Positions 18,752 to 28,458 of a stretch of DNA of 64,000 nt are shown in pieces. The stretch is taken from assembly GCF_004342445.1 (NCBI RefSeq), contig NZ_SLWW01000009.1, positions 1 through 64,000 of the forward strand. Direction: 5' to 3'. Each line of letters begins with the position of its first letter. Position 1 is the stretch's first letter. The position numbers were made by a program, and so were the translations under genes. The stretch is from Rhodovulum euryhalinum. GTDB lineage: Bacteria; Pseudomonadota; Alphaproteobacteria; Rhodobacterales; Rhodobacteraceae. The notes under the pieces are model-generated. The model did no database searches. It had not been told where the DNA came from and saw only the letters and a program-made list of their open reading frames with translations.

Positions 18752-20169
18752 CGCACCTCTTCGCCGGGGGCGGGCGGGGCGCTGAAGGCGGCATGGTCCG
18801 CCGCCAGGTCGAAGGGCTGCGCGGTGATCTTCACAAGGGTTTCGAACGGTCCGAAATCGCCCTCGACCGCGGCGGCGATCGCCTGCTCGACCCGGTGATT
18901 GCGCGGGATCACGGCCGGGTTCGCCGCGCGCATCCGCTCGGCCTGGACCGAGCCCGGCACAGGTTCGCGCGCCCGCCGGTCGCGCCACGCCTCGGCCCAG
19001 GCCTCGAACCCCGCCCGGTCGCGCAGCCCGGCGCCGGGTGCGTCCTCTGCCAGCCAGCGGAAGGTGTTGGTGAAATCCGCCCGTTCGGCCGCCATCAGGT
19101 CCAGCAGACGGTGGATCAGCCCGGCATCACCGTCCTCTGCGGTGGCAAGCCCGATCTTGGGCCGGAACACCGCCAGCCAGGCCTCGCGAAACAGCCCGGG
19201 GAACTCCCCGATCGCCTCGGTCGCCCGCGCAATGGCGGTGTCCTCGTCGGCGTCGATCAGCGGCAGCAGGGTCGAGGCGAACTGCGCCAGGTTCCAGGCC
19301 GCGATATCGGCCTGGCGGGCATAGGCATAGCGTCCGTAGACGTCGATGGAACTGAACACGGTATCGGGGTGATAGCCATCCATGAAGGCACAGGGGCCAT
19401 AGTCGATGGTCTCGCCCGAGATCGCGGTGTTGTCGGTGTTCATCACGCCGTGGATGAACCCCACCCCCATCCACTGCGCCACCAGCCGGGCCTGCGCAGC
19501 GATGACCCCGCGCAACAGGTCGAGCGGCCCCTCGGCCTCGGGGTAATGGCGCGCGATGGCATGCTCGGCCAGCAGCCGCAGCGCCTCGGTGTCGCGGCGG
19601 GCGGCGAAGAACTGGAAGGTGCCGACGCGGATATGGCTGGCGGCCACGCGGGTCAGGACTGCGCCGGGCAGGATCGCCTCGCGGATCACCTCCTCGCCCG
19701 TGGTCACCGCCGCCAGGGCCCGCGTGGTGGGCACGCCCAGCGCATGCATCGCCTCGGACACGACATATTCGCGCAGCACCGGCCCCAGCCAGGCCCGCCC
19801 GTCGCCCATCCGCGAGAACGCCGTGCGCCCCGCACCCTTGAGTTGCAGATCGAACCGCCGCCCGTCGGGGGCCACCACCTCGCCCAGCAGGATCGCCCGC
19901 CCGTCGCCCAGTTGCGGCACGAAGCCCCCGAACTGGTGCCCCGCATAGGCCTGCGCCAGCGGCTCGGCGCCCTCGGGCACCGCGTTTCCGGAGAGCATCC
20001 CAACAGCGGCCTCGGAGCTTAACGCGGCGGGGTCGAGCCCTAGGTCGCGGGCGAGGGTTTCGTTCAGCTTGACCAGCCGCGGGGCGCGCACCGGCACGGG
20101 GGCCTGGCGGCTGTAGAACCGGTCGGGCAGGCGGGCGTAGGAATTGTCGAAGGGCAGCGTCAGGTCCAT
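18730..20169 (-). CDS. selO: SelO-family protein adenylyltransferase (YdiU)
   Basis: A 479-residue pseudokinase-fold protein that moves AMP from ATP to Ser/Thr/Tyr residues of target proteins, a role known for SelO in stress and redox control. It opens with [16 protein letters not shown] and contains [88 protein letters not shown] (the Asn/Asp metal motif). The end is TFCGT: a Cys at the place where animal SelO carries selenocysteine. ATG 20169 is preferred, but its Shine-Dalgarno is poor and an in-frame TTG at 20190 is possible. It overlaps the end of the convergent transporter. Confidence 0.93.
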   Translation of the reverse strand: MDLTLPFDNSYARLPDRFYSRQAPVPVRAPRLVKLNETLARDLGLDPAALSSEAAVGMLSGNAVPEGAEPLAQAYAGHQFGGFVPQLGDGRAILLGEVVAPDGRRFDLQLKGAGRTAFSRMGDGRAWLGPVLREYVVSEAMHALGVPTTRALAAVTTGEEVIREAILPGAVLTRVAASHIRVGTFQFFAARRDTEALRLLAEHAIARHYPEAEGPLDLLRGVIAAQARLVAQWMGVGFIHGVMNTDNTAISGETIDYGPCAFMDGYHPDTVFSSIDVYGRYAYARQADIAAWNLAQFASTLLPLIDADEDTAIARATEAIGEFPGLFREAWLAVFRPKIGLATAEDGDAGLIHRLLDLMAAERADFTNTFRWLAEDAPGAGLRDRAGFEAWAEAWRDRRAREPVPGSVQAERMRAANPAVIPRNHRVEQAIAAAVEGDFGPFETLVKITAQPFDLAADHAAFSAPPAPGEEVRQTFCGT

Positions 20170-20243
20170 GGCGTGGATGTAGGGCGGCAAAAGGAGTTTT
20201 CACAAAGCTGCTGGCAGAATCCTCATCAAGGATCCTGCGCGCG

Positions 20244-21182
20244 TCACAGCCGCGCCAGCCGCTCGGTCAGCAGCGCGAAGAAGCCCTCGGCGTCCAGATC
20301 GCCCATGAACATCGCGTTGGGCGCCTTGCCGGTCACGCCCCACCAGTCCGCGACGGTCATGCCTGCGGTGAACCGCCCCTCGGTCTCGATCTCGACATTG
20401 ATGTGCCGCCCCGAGAACAGGTCCGGGCGCAGCAGCCAGGCGGTGACGCAGGGGTCGTGCAGCGGCGCGCCCGCGCTGCCATACTTGGCCTTGTCGAAGC
20501 GCTCGAAGAAATCGGTCATCTCGGCGACCGCCTGGCCCACCCGCGTACCGAGCCCCCGGAACGCCGCGTTCCGCGCTTGCGTCACCAGCGCCTTGTGCGT
20601 GACGTCGAGCGGCATCACCGTCAGCGGTACGCCCGATCCGAACACGATTTCAGCGGCTTCGGGGTCGACATGGATGTTGAACTCGGCGGCCGGGGTGATG
20701 TTGCCGACCTCGAAATAGGCCCCGCCCATCAGCACGATCCCCGCGATCCGCGGCACGATCTCGGGCGCCGTCCGCATCGCGGTCGCGATGTTCGTCAAGG
20801 GCCCCAGAGGGCAGAGCGTGACGCTTTCCGCCGGTTCGCGGCGCAGCGTCTCGACGATGAACTCGACCGCGTGGGTGTCCTGCAGGGGCATCACGGGGTC
20901 GGGCAGGGCGGGCCCGTCGAGGCCGGTCTTGCCATGGACATGCTCGGCGGTGACCAGCGTGCGTTTCAGCGGCCGGTCGCAGCCCGCAAAGACCGGCACG
21001 TCCGTCCGACCCGCCAGTTCGCAGACGATGCGCGCGTTCTTCTGGGTCAGCGCCAGCGGCACGTTGCCCGCGACCGCGGTGATGCCCAGCACGTCCAGCT
21101 CGTCGGGGCTGGCCAGCGCCAGCAGGATCGCAACCGCGTCGTCCTGGCCGGGATCGGTGTCGATGATGATCTTGCGGGGCAT
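20244..21182 (-). CDS. Nucleoside hydrolase (IunH/Rih type)
   Basis: A 312-residue protein splitting nucleosides into base and ribose. The metal/ribose signature is IIIDTDPGQDDAVAILLALAS at the start, and GVPLTVMPLDVTHKALV carries another family motif; DPCVTAWLLRPDLF with HD-like elements is near the end. NPVxxNxxxD-type positions appear as EFNIHVDPEAAE. It does not carry a signal peptide, so it acts in the cytoplasm on imported nucleosides. The gene is flanked by a strong stem-loop upstream and by selO downstream on the same strand. Confidence 0.9.
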   Translation of the reverse strand: MPRKIIIDTDPGQDDAVAILLALASPDELDVLGITAVAGNVPLALTQKNARIVCELAGRTDVPVFAGCDRPLKRTLVTAEHVHGKTGLDGPALPDPVMPLQDTHAVEFIVETLRREPAESVTLCPLGPLTNIATAMRTAPEIVPRIAGIVLMGGAYFEVGNITPAAEFNIHVDPEAAEIVFGSGVPLTVMPLDVTHKALVTQARNAAFRGLGTRVGQAVAEMTDFFERFDKAKYGSAGAPLHDPCVTAWLLRPDLFSGRHINVEIETEGRFTAGMTVADWWGVTGKAPNAMFMGDLDAEGFFALLTERLARL

Positions 21183-21215
21183 GGGTGTCTCCGGGCGGCA
21201 ATCGGCGCGGAGACT

Positions 21216-21286
21216 GGCGCGGGCGCGCAGGGATGTAAAGCGCCCGCGCCGCTGCCGCGGTCCCGACCCGGACGGGGAACCGCGGC
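21216..21286 (-). terminator. Tandem GC-rich stem-loops
   Basis: First: GGCGCGGGCGC (21216-21226) and GCGCCCGCGCC (21240-21250), an 11-bp perfect stem with a 13-nt loop. Second: GCCGCGGT (21254-21261) and ACCGCGGC (21279-21286), an 8-bp stem with an inner CCC/GGG. They fill the gap between the end of the iron-binding protein gene and the start of the nucleoside hydrolase gene, so probably end or process the former's mRNA. Confidence 0.6.
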
Positions 21287-21304
21287 GGACGGCCTGGCGG
21301 AGGA

Positions 21305-22312
21305 TCAGCCGTCGAAATCGACCTCTTCCATCAGGCGCAGCGCGGTGGCGCGATGCCCGGCAAGGTCCATCAGGTTCACGTTGTCCGGGGTCAGGTCGCC
21401 CCAGCTTGCGACCAGGTCCGACGCCTTGGCCCCCGGCGCGACCGGGTATTCGTTGTTCACCTCGGCATAGATTTCCTGCGCCCCGGGCGAGGCGAGGAAT
21501 TCCATGAACTTCAGCGCCTCGTCGCGGTTCGGGGCGGCCCTGGTCATCGCCACGCCGGACACGTTGACATGGGTGCCGCCGCCCTCGAATTTCGGGAACA
21601 GCACGTTGACGGACTCGGCCCAGGCCTTCTGTTCCGCATCGGCCAGCATCTGGCCCATGTAATAGGTGTTGCCGAGGCTGATGTCACACTCGCCCGCCCA
21701 GATCGCCTTGACCTGCGCGCGGTCGTTGCCCTGCGGCTTGCGCGCGAGGTTGGCCTTGACCCCCTCGATCCAGGTCTTCGCAGCCGCTTCGCCGTGGTGC
21801 TCGATCACCGCCGAAACCAGCGCGAGGTTGTAGGCATGCGTGCCCGAGCGGGTGCAGATGCGGCCCTTCCATTTCGGATCGGCAAGGTCCTCGTAGGTCG
21901 TGACCTCGGCGGGATCGACGCGGTCCTTCGCGGCATAGACGATCCGCGCGCGCGTGGTCACGCCGAACCACTGGTTGCCGGGATCGCGCAGGGCGGCGGG
22001 GATGTTCTCCTGCAGCACCGCGCTGTCGACGGGCTGGGTCACGCCGGCCTCGACCGCCTCGGCCAGGCGCGAGATGTCGACGGTCAGGATGATGTCGGCG
22101 GGGCTGCGGTCGCCCTCGGCCTGCAGCCGCTCGACAAGCCCCTTGTCGAGGAAGGCGACATTGGTCTTGATGCCGGTTTCCGCGGTGAAGGCGTCCAGCA
22201 GCGGCTGGATCAGTTCGGGCTGGCGATAGGAATAGATGTTCACGTCGGCCTGGGCGGCCGGGGCCAGCGTGGCGACGGCGGCGGTCGCGAGCAATGCGGT
22301 GCGCAAGGTCAT
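21305..22312 (-). CDS. fbpA: Fe(3+) ABC transporter substrate-binding protein
   Basis: A 335-residue periplasmic ferric-ion-binding protein (FbpA/IdiA group). The signal peptide is MTLRTALLATAAVATLAPAA. The mature protein begins with VNIYSYRQPELIQPLLDAF, and has RARIVYAAKDRVDP, WKGRICTRSG, GECDISLGNTYYMGQML with the tyrosine pair typical of iron binding, and NVSGVAMTRAAPNRDEALKFMEFL. The permease and ATPase genes are not adjacent. An IscR-like iron-responsive site lies 44 bp upstream, which supports an iron role. Confidence 0.9.
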   Translation of the reverse strand: MTLRTALLATAAVATLAPAAQADVNIYSYRQPELIQPLLDAFTAETGIKTNVAFLDKGLVERLQAEGDRSPADIILTVDISRLAEAVEAGVTQPVDSAVLQENIPAALRDPGNQWFGVTTRARIVYAAKDRVDPAEVTTYEDLADPKWKGRICTRSGTHAYNLALVSAVIEHHGEAAAKTWIEGVKANLARKPQGNDRAQVKAIWAGECDISLGNTYYMGQMLADAEQKAWAESVNVLFPKFEGGGTHVNVSGVAMTRAAPNRDEALKFMEFLASPGAQEIYAEVNNEYPVAPGAKASDLVASWGDLTPDNVNLMDLAGHRATALRLMEEVDFDG

Positions 22313-22355
22313 GGGGTTTTCCTGTCCGTGGGTTGCGTGTCCGGGGGAAGGAAAG

Positions 22356-22374
22356 CTGACAAAATCACTCGGGT
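22356..22374. promoter_or_regulatory. IscR-like iron-responsive site (Iron-Rhodo-box candidate)
   Basis: CTGACAAAATCACTCGGGT matches the layout of type 1 IscR sites (TTGAC then ACTC and a GGG/AAG end). In Rhodobacterales an Iron-Rhodo-box of this kind is bound by IscR. It stands 44 bp upstream of the ferric-binding protein gene and downstream of mazG. The match to the consensus is by memory. Confidence 0.6.
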
Positions 22375-22389
22375 CAATACACGATTCTT

Positions 22390-23232
22390 TCAGTCGGATA
22401 TTTTGGCGGCCCGGCGCTCGGCCGCCTTCGCCGCCTCCCAGAGCGCGTCCATCTCGGCGAGGTCCGAGTCCTCGGGCCGCTTGCCGCGTGCCTCAAGAGC
22501 AGCCTCCACCGCCCTGAAACGGCGCGTGAACTTGGCGTTGGTCGCGCGCAGCGCCTCTTCGGGGTCGATGTCCAGGTGTCGGGCGAGGTTGGCGATGGCG
22601 AACAGCATGTCGCCGAATTCCTCGACCACTTCGGCGCGCGTCATCGTCGCCCGCGCTTCGGCCAGTTCCTGCGCCTCCTCGACGATCTTGTCGACCACCT
22701 GGCCGATCTCGGGCCAGTCGAATCCCACCCGCGCGGCGCGCTTCTGCAGTTTGACCGCCCGGGTCAGCGCGGGCAGGGCCAGCGCCACGTCGTCCAGCAC
22801 CCCGTGCGCGGCCTTCCGCGCCCGCTCGGCCGCCTTGATCGCCTCCCAGTCGCGGGTCTGCTGTTCGGCCGACTTCTCGCGGCTTTCCTCGCCGAAGACA
22901 TGCGGATGGCGCGCCACCATCTTGTCGGCGATCGCATTGGCCACGGACTCGAAGTCGAACAGCCCCGCCTCAGCCCCCATCTGGGTGTGATAGACCGTCT
23001 GCAACAGCAGATCGCCCAATTCGCCCTCCAGCTCGCCCCAGGCCTCGCGCGCGATGGCGTCGGCGACCTCGTAGGCCTCTTCGATCGTGTAGGGCGCGAT
23101 GCTGGCGAAATCCTGCTCGATATCCCAGGGGCAGCCGGTTTGGGGGTCGCGCAACCGGCGCATGATCTCGATCAGCCGGGGCATGCCGCCGTGCGGGTCG
23201 TGAACCAGGGCGTCGGACTCGTCGGGGGTCAT
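22390..23232 (-). CDS. mazG: Nucleoside triphosphate pyrophosphohydrolase MazG
   Basis: A 280-residue MazG protein of two tandem all-alpha domains, hydrolysing NTPs to NMP and pyrophosphate. The first domain has GCPWDIEQDFASIAPYTIEEAYEVADAI and GELGDLLLQTVYH (the EExxE...ExxD metal motifs). The second has WPEIGQVVDKIVEEAQELAEA and VVEEFGDMLFAIANLARH. Length is normal. ATG 23232 has AGGAG upstream and avoids the longer spurious frame. It is divergent from the agmatinase-family gene. Confidence 0.95.
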   Translation of the reverse strand: MTPDESDALVHDPHGGMPRLIEIMRRLRDPQTGCPWDIEQDFASIAPYTIEEAYEVADAIAREAWGELEGELGDLLLQTVYHTQMGAEAGLFDFESVANAIADKMVARHPHVFGEESREKSAEQQTRDWEAIKAAERARKAAHGVLDDVALALPALTRAVKLQKRAARVGFDWPEIGQVVDKIVEEAQELAEARATMTRAEVVEEFGDMLFAIANLARHLDIDPEEALRATNAKFTRRFRAVEAALEARGKRPEDSDLAEMDALWEAAKAAERRAAKISD

Positions 23233-23346
23233 GGAAATTCTCCTGCTGGGCGCGCGCAGGGAGTTGGGCAAATGCGCGCCCGGATGTAAAGGCAGGGCTG
23301 GCAAGCGGCGCACGCAGCGGTATCGTGGCGCCCGAACGGAGGCGAC

Positions 23347-24327
23347 ATGGCACTTGAAGACGCGAAGGACCAGGTGGACACCGCGATCACGCGGCAGGGG
23401 CACCGGGGGCTGTCCTATGAAAACGCCTTTGGCGGCGTGACCTCGTTTCTCAGGCGCACGCTGACCAAGGATCTGACGGGCGTCGATCTGGCGGTGACCG
23501 GCATCCCCTTCGACCAGGCGGTGACCAACCGGCCCGGCACGCGGCTGGGGCCGCGCGCGATCCGCGAGGCCAGCGCGCTTCAGGCCTGCGACGCGCCCTA
23601 TGGCTGGGGCTTCAACCCGCTGGAGGCGTTCGATATCGTCGATTACGGCGATCTGGCCTTCGATTATGCGACCGTGGCCGAGTTCCCGGCGGTGCTTCAG
23701 GCCCATGTCGCGGGCATTCTCGACGCGGGCGCCGCCTGCATCGCGCTGGGGGGCGATCATTCGATCTCGCTTCCGATCCTGCGCGCGCATGCCGCCCGCC
23801 ACGGGCCGCTGGCGCTGGTCCAGTTCGACGCCCATTCCGATACCTGGGACGATGGCGGGCCGCAGCGGATCGACCATGGCACGATGTTCCGCAAGGCGGT
23901 GCGCGAGGGGCTGATCGACCCCGCGCGGTCGGTGCAGGTGGGCATCCGCACCGACAATCCCGACCCGATGGGCATCACGGTTCTGGATGCGCCCTTTGTC
24001 CATGAACATGGCCCCGCCGCGACCGTGGCCCGCATCCGTCAGGTGGTGGGCGACGCGCGCGCCTATGTCAGTTTCGACATCGACGCGCTGGACCCGGCCT
24101 TCGCGCCGGGCACCGGCACGCCGGTCTGGGGCGGGCTGACCAGCGCGCAGGCCGCGGCGATGCTGCGCGGGCTCGCGGGCCTGAACATGGTTGGCGGCGA
24201 TGTTGTCGAGGTCTCGCCGCCCTTCGATCCGGCGGGCATCACCGCGGTTGCGGGGGCCCATGTCGCGGTCGAACTGATCTGTCTCTGGGGCTGGAAAAAA
24301 CGTGAAGATAACGGAGCAGGCCAATGA
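23347..24327 (+). CDS. speB: Agmatinase/arginase family ureohydrolase
   Basis: A 326-residue ureohydrolase with the two-manganese site: GGDHS (H138), DAHSD (D161, H163, D165) and SFDIDALDPAFAPGTGTP. Also TGIPFDQAVTNRPGTRLGPRAIRE and EVSPPFD at the end. The lead residues and the FDQAVTNRPG segment fit agmatinase, which makes putrescine and urea from agmatine, but related guanidine-group hydrolases share these motifs. GGAGGCGAC precedes the ATG. Its stop overlaps the DUF1499 gene start by ATGA. Confidence 0.88.
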   Translation: MALEDAKDQVDTAITRQGHRGLSYENAFGGVTSFLRRTLTKDLTGVDLAVTGIPFDQAVTNRPGTRLGPRAIREASALQACDAPYGWGFNPLEAFDIVDYGDLAFDYATVAEFPAVLQAHVAGILDAGAACIALGGDHSISLPILRAHAARHGPLALVQFDAHSDTWDDGGPQRIDHGTMFRKAVREGLIDPARSVQVGIRTDNPDPMGITVLDAPFVHEHGPAATVARIRQVVGDARAYVSFDIDALDPAFAPGTGTPVWGGLTSAQAAAMLRGLAGLNMVGGDVVEVSPPFDPAGITAVAGAHVAVELICLWGWKKREDNGAGQ

Positions 24328-24794
24328 AAATCCTCATGTATCTCGTCGTCATCCTGCTGCTCGCCTCGGCAGCGGGGGCGGTCTATTTCCGCAAGGTCGC
24401 GGACGATCCGGGCGTCTGGCATGTCGACCCGCTGACCGCCGAAAAGCCCGCCACGCCGAACGCGATCCTCGTCCGGCCCGAGGGCGGCGACCGGACCGCG
24501 CCGGCCTATGACGTGACGCCCGAGGCGCTGGCGCGCGCAATCGACGACCTTGCGCTCGCCGAGCCGCGCACCCGGCGCATCGCGGGCAGCCCGGACGAGT
24601 TGTGGATGACCTATGTCCAGCGCTCCGCGCTCTGGGGCTTTCCGGACTACATCTCGATCAAGGCCTTGCCGAAGGACGATGGCGCGACCTGGGCGGCGTT
24701 TTCGCGATCGCGCTTCGGCCAGTCCGATCTGGGCGTGAACGCCGCGCGCCTTGCCCGCTGGCAGGAGGCGCTGCGCGCCAGCCTCGGGCCTTGA
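24324..24794 (+). CDS. DUF1499 family protein
   Basis: A 156-residue protein with one N-terminal hydrophobic segment (LMYLVVILLLASAAGAVYF), probably a membrane anchor, then a folded region. The family's marks are DDPGVWHVDP, a middle region of alternating strands, and the end region PDYISIKAL, FSRSRFGQSDLGVNAARLARW. Function is unknown for DUF1499. It is translationally coupled to the upstream ureohydrolase gene (ATGA) and lies 30 bp before prfA. Confidence 0.85.
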   Translation: MKILMYLVVILLLASAAGAVYFRKVADDPGVWHVDPLTAEKPATPNAILVRPEGGDRTAPAYDVTPEALARAIDDLALAEPRTRRIAGSPDELWMTYVQRSALWGFPDYISIKALPKDDGATWAAFSRSRFGQSDLGVNAARLARWQEALRASLGP

Positions 24795-24824
24795 CCGCGC
24801 CCCGGCTTCGGGCGACAGAGCGCC

Positions 24825-25877
24825 ATGGTTCCCATCGAAAAGCTTGACCAGATCACCCGCCGCTTCGAGTTCCTCGAAGCCAAGCTCGCCGACGGCGCGG
24901 GCGGTGATTTCGCGCAGGTCGGCCGTGAATACGCAGAACTTAAACCGGTGGTGGACCAGATCGCCGCCTACATGCACCTGCTCGACGACATCGCCGAGGC
25001 CGAGGCGATGCTGGCCGACCCCGAGATGCGCGCGCTGGCCGAAGAGGAACTGCCCGCGCTGAAGGCCCGCCTGCCCGAGGCGGAACAGGCCCTGCGCGTC
25101 GCACTTTTGCCGCGCGATGCCGCCGACGCCCGCCCCGCCATCGTCGAGATCCGCCCGGGCACCGGCGGCGAAGAGGCGGCGCTGTTCGCCGGTGACCTTC
25201 TGCGGATGTACCAGCGCTATGCCGAGGCCCGCGGCTGGAAATTCACCATTCTCGAAGAATCCCAGACGGAACTCGGCGGGATCAAGGAAGTGGTCGCCAA
25301 TGTGCAGGGCGAGGGGGTCTTTGCCCGGCTGAAATACGAATCGGGCGTGCATCGCGTCCAGCGCGTGCCCGAAACGGAATCGGGCGGGCGCATCCACACT
25401 TCGGCCGCCACCGTCGCGGTGCTGCCCGAGGCCGAAGAGGTCGATATCGACATTCCCGCCACCGATATCCGCATCGACACCATGCGCGCGAGCGGGGCAG
25501 GCGGCCAGCACGTCAACACCACCGATTCGGCGGTTCGGATCACCCATATCCCCACCGGCATCGTGGTGACGAGTTCCGAGAAGTCCCAGCATCAGAACCG
25601 CGCCATCGCCATGGCGGTCCTGCGTGCGCGGCTTTACGACATGGAACGCCAGAAGGCCGCCGATGACCGTGCCGCCGCGCGCAAGTCGCAGGTCGGCTCG
25701 GGCGACCGGTCGGAACGGATCCGCACCTACAACTTTCCGCAGGGGCGGATGACGGATCACCGGATCAACCTGACGCTCTACAAACTCGATCAGGTCATGC
25801 AGGGCGATCTGGACGAGGTGATCGACGCGCTGATCGCCGACGACCAGGCCACCATGCTGGCCGAGATGGAGGCATGA
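24825..25877 (+). CDS. prfA: Peptide chain release factor 1
   Basis: A 350-residue class I release factor reading UAA and UAG. The catalytic motif GAGGQHVN puts GGQ at residues 226-228. [18 protein letters not shown] and the segment [19 protein letters not shown], and the end [21 protein letters not shown], are family marks. Length is slightly short of the E. coli form (360) but complete. It ends with ATGA overlap into prmC, the methylase that modifies its GGQ glutamine. Confidence 0.96.
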   Translation: MVPIEKLDQITRRFEFLEAKLADGAGGDFAQVGREYAELKPVVDQIAAYMHLLDDIAEAEAMLADPEMRALAEEELPALKARLPEAEQALRVALLPRDAADARPAIVEIRPGTGGEEAALFAGDLLRMYQRYAEARGWKFTILEESQTELGGIKEVVANVQGEGVFARLKYESGVHRVQRVPETESGGRIHTSAATVAVLPEAEEVDIDIPATDIRIDTMRASGAGGQHVNTTDSAVRITHIPTGIVVTSSEKSQHQNRAIAMAVLRARLYDMERQKAADDRAAARKSQVGSGDRSERIRTYNFPQGRMTDHRINLTLYKLDQVMQGDLDEVIDALIADDQATMLAEMEA

Positions 25878-26710
25878 CCGGATCGCAGGCGCTGGCCGCG
25901 GCCGTCCGGCGCCTGGCCGATGCGGGCATACCCGACGCCCCGCGCGACGCGCGCCGCCTGCTGGCCCATGCGCTGGGGATCGACCCCGGACGCCTGACGC
26001 TGATCCTGCCCGATCCTTTGCCGCCCGAGGCGGCGCAACGCTTCGACGCCGCGCTCGCCCGGCGCGCGGCGCGCGCACCGGTCTCGCATATCACCGGCAC
26101 GCGCGCGTTCTTTGGCCGCAGCTTTCGCGTGACCCCCGATGTGCTGGATCCGCGCCCCGAGACCGAGACGCTGATCGAGGCGGCGCTGGCAGCGCCGTTC
26201 GCGCGCGTGCTCGACCTGGGCACCGGGTCGGGCTGCATCCTGCTGACTCTGCTGGCCGAACGTCCCGGTGCCACGGGCATCGGCGCAGACATTTCCGAAC
26301 CGGCGCTGGCGGTCGCGCGCAACAATGCGCGGGCGCTGGGCATCCCCACGGCGGATTTCGTCTGCTCCGACTGGTTCGGCGATCTGGCCGGCCGGTTCGA
26401 TCTGATCCTGTCGAATCCGCCTTATATTGCCGTGGACGAGATGCCCGGCCTGGCCCCGGAACTCGCCCACGAACCGCGCCGGGCGCTGACCGACGAGGCA
26501 GACGGGCTGTCGGCCTATCGCGCCATCGCGCGCGGGGCGCCGGGGTACCTGCGGCCGGGCGGGCGGCTGATCGTCGAGATCGGGCCGACGCAGTCAGAGG
26601 CGGTCTGCGGCATCCTGGGGGCGTCCGGGCTTGAAATCATGGCTGTGCATGCCGATCTGGATGACAGGCCCCGCGCTGTCGAGGCTCGCGCCGCGGCGCC
26701 GGGAAACTAG
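25874..26710 (+). CDS. prmC: Release factor glutamine methyltransferase PrmC
   Basis: A 278-residue SAM methyltransferase that N5-methylates the GGQ glutamine of release factors. It has the helical N-domain with [15 protein letters not shown] and [34 protein letters not shown], motif [14 protein letters not shown], and NPPYI at residues 181-185 with the catalytic loop. Translationally coupled to prfA by ATGA overlap, the classical arrangement. Confidence 0.95.
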   Translation: MTGSQALAAAVRRLADAGIPDAPRDARRLLAHALGIDPGRLTLILPDPLPPEAAQRFDAALARRAARAPVSHITGTRAFFGRSFRVTPDVLDPRPETETLIEAALAAPFARVLDLGTGSGCILLTLLAERPGATGIGADISEPALAVARNNARALGIPTADFVCSDWFGDLAGRFDLILSNPPYIAVDEMPGLAPELAHEPRRALTDEADGLSAYRAIARGAPGYLRPGGRLIVEIGPTQSEAVCGILGASGLEIMAVHADLDDRPRAVEARAAAPGN

Positions 26711-26969
26711 CGGAAATGCGTGGCGCGCCGCGCGCAGCACTCGCCAAAACGCCGCAATTGGTGTATTTTCCCCTTGTCAGCGCGCAAGCGGCGTGCTTAC
26801 TCAGGGCCGCGCAGGCCCGGTTACGGGCAGCGGGTTACTACCGATCGGCGTTCCCGCGCAGAACAAGCCAGACAAAGGTCGGCAGACAGGATTCGGCAAC
26901 GGCTGTGCCGCCAAGGCGGTGCGGCGCCGTTCCGAAGACGCCAATACAAGGCTGGATACCAGTAATCGC

Positions 26970-27551
26970 ATGAGACCATCCAAGTCACGTTCGCGCTCCA
27001 AGTCGAACCGTCAGCGCTCTGTCGTCAATATCGTCAACCGGGTGTTCGACAGTTCGGGTCCCGAGGGCAAGGTTCGCGGCACGCCGCAGCAGATCATCGA
27101 CAAGTACAACCAGCTGGCCCGGGACGCCCATCTCGGCAACGACCGCGTTGCGGCCGAGAACTTCCAGCAGCATGCCGAGCATTACACCCGTCTTCTGGGC
27201 GAGGCCCAGCGCGAGATGGATGCCCGGCGCGATCAGCAGGAGGCGATGCAGGGCCGCGACCGTCCCCGCCAGGACGATCGTCCCGAGGGCGGCGACCAGC
27301 AGCCCCGGCGCGAATCCTTCGCTGATGAGGGCGGGGCGCAGCGCGGCAATGGCGGCGCCGAGGTCATCGACCTGGACGGCGACGACGGCGAAAGCACGCT
27401 TGTCGAGACACCGGAGGAGACCCCCCTCGGCACCGTCGCCGAAAGACCGGCCGAGACCCCCGCCGAAAAGCCGCGCCGGCCGCGCAAGCCGCGCGTGCCC
27501 AAGGCCCGCGAGGGCGGCGAGGGCGAGGCGCGGGCCCCCGCGGCCGAGTGA
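26970..27551 (+). CDS. DUF4167 domain protein
   Basis: A 193-residue protein. The first 75 residues form the DUF4167 domain: a basic start (MRPSKSRSRSKSNRQRS) with VVNIVNRVFDSSGPEGKVRG, TPQQIIDKYNQLARDAHLG and NFQQHAEHYTRLLGE. The rest is low-complexity and acidic/basic, rich in Glu, Pro and Arg (DDRPEGG, ETPEETP), ending with a Lys/Arg-rich stretch and an Ala-rich tail. The family is specific to alphaproteobacteria, function unknown; its basic ends suggest RNA or nucleic-acid contact. ATG 26970 has no strong Shine-Dalgarno. It follows prmC with a 259-bp gap that likely has its promoter. Confidence 0.85.
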   Translation: MRPSKSRSRSKSNRQRSVVNIVNRVFDSSGPEGKVRGTPQQIIDKYNQLARDAHLGNDRVAAENFQQHAEHYTRLLGEAQREMDARRDQQEAMQGRDRPRQDDRPEGGDQQPRRESFADEGGAQRGNGGAEVIDLDGDDGESTLVETPEETPLGTVAERPAETPAEKPRRPRKPRVPKAREGGEGEARAPAAE

Positions 27552-27583
27552 CGATCCCTGCGGGCTGCCCTCAGGGGCGTCCG

Positions 27584-27602
27584 CGAGAGGCCTCCGCTCT
27601 CG
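27584..27602. terminator. Hairpin between convergent DUF4167 and rsmA
   Basis: CGAGAG (27584-27589) pairs with CTCTCG (27597-27602) with a 7-nt loop, followed rightward by GTTTG. It lies between the ends of DUF4167 and rsmA, so it can serve both strands. The stem is short. Confidence 0.4.
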
Positions 27603-27618
27603 GTTTGCGCCACCTTCG

Positions 27619-28458
27619 CTAGCTGGCCAGCACGCGGGCCAGTGCGCAGAACGCCTCGATCGACAGTTGTTCGGCCCGGTCGGTGGGCGCGATGCCAGCC
27701 ATGCGCAGCCGGTCCTCGATGTCGGGGGCAAGCCCCTTCAGGCTGGCCCTCAGCATCTTGCGCCGCTGGTTGAAGGCCGCGGCGACCACCCGTTCCAGGA
27801 CACCCGGATCGGCCGGAAAGCGGGGCGCGGGCAGGGCGGTCAGTTGCACCACCGCCGAGGCCACCTTGGGCGGCGGCGTGAACGCCTCGGGTGGCAGGCG
27901 CATGACGATCCGCGCCTCGCAGCGCCATTGCGCAAGGATTGCCAGCCGCCCATAGGCCTTGCCGCCCGGCTGCGCGGTGATCCGCTCGGCCACCTCGCGC
28001 TGGAACATCAGCGTCAGGCTCTGCCAGAAGGGCGGCCAGTCGGGCGGCGTCAGCCAGCGCACCAGCAATTCGGTGCCCACGTTGTAGGGCAGGTTCGCCA
28101 CCACCTTGATCGGCGGCGTCAGCCGCGCCAGCGGATCGATCTCCAGCGCGTCGGCGTTCACCACCTCCAGCCGCCCGGGCCAGGCCGCGGCGATCTCGGC
28201 CAGCGGGGCCATGCAGCGCGCATCCTTCTCGACCGCCAGCACATGGCGCGCGCCCTCGGCCAGCAGACCGCGGGTCAGCCCGCCGGGCCCCGGCCCGATC
28301 TCCAGCACATCCGCGCCCGTCAGGTCCCCGGCCGACCGGGCGATCTTGGCGGTCAGGTTCAGGTCCAGCAGGAAATTCTGTCCCAGCGCCTTCTTCGCCG
28401 ACAGCCCATGCGCCGCGATCACCGCGCGCAGCGGTGGCAACCCGTCGATCGTGCTCAT
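27619..28458 (-). CDS. rsmA: 16S rRNA dimethyltransferase RsmA (KsgA)
   Basis: A 279-residue methyltransferase that dimethylates two adenines near the 3' end of 16S rRNA. It opens [25 protein letters not shown] (the KxLGQNFL motif), then [15 protein letters not shown] (SAM site), [19 protein letters not shown], and [18 protein letters not shown] (the NLPY motif). Start 28458 overlaps the pdxA stop by ATGA. It is the last gene of the lptF-to-rsmA operon, convergent with DUF4167. Confidence 0.96.
   Translation of the reverse strand: MSTIDGLPPLRAVIAAHGLSAKKALGQNFLLDLNLTAKIARSAGDLTGADVLEIGPGPGGLTRGLLAEGARHVLAVEKDARCMAPLAEIAAAWPGRLEVVNADALEIDPLARLTPPIKVVANLPYNVGTELLVRWLTPPDWPPFWQSLTLMFQREVAERITAQPGGKAYGRLAILAQWRCEARIVMRLPPEAFTPPPKVASAVVQLTALPAPRFPADPGVLERVVAAAFNQRRKMLRASLKGLAPDIEDRLRMAGIAPTDRAEQLSIEAFCALARVLAS

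Noticed and set aside
26711-26969. A short frame between prmC and the DUF4167 gene
   Set aside because: The translation is low-complexity and has no ribosome-binding site; this region more likely holds the promoter and leader of the DUF4167 gene.
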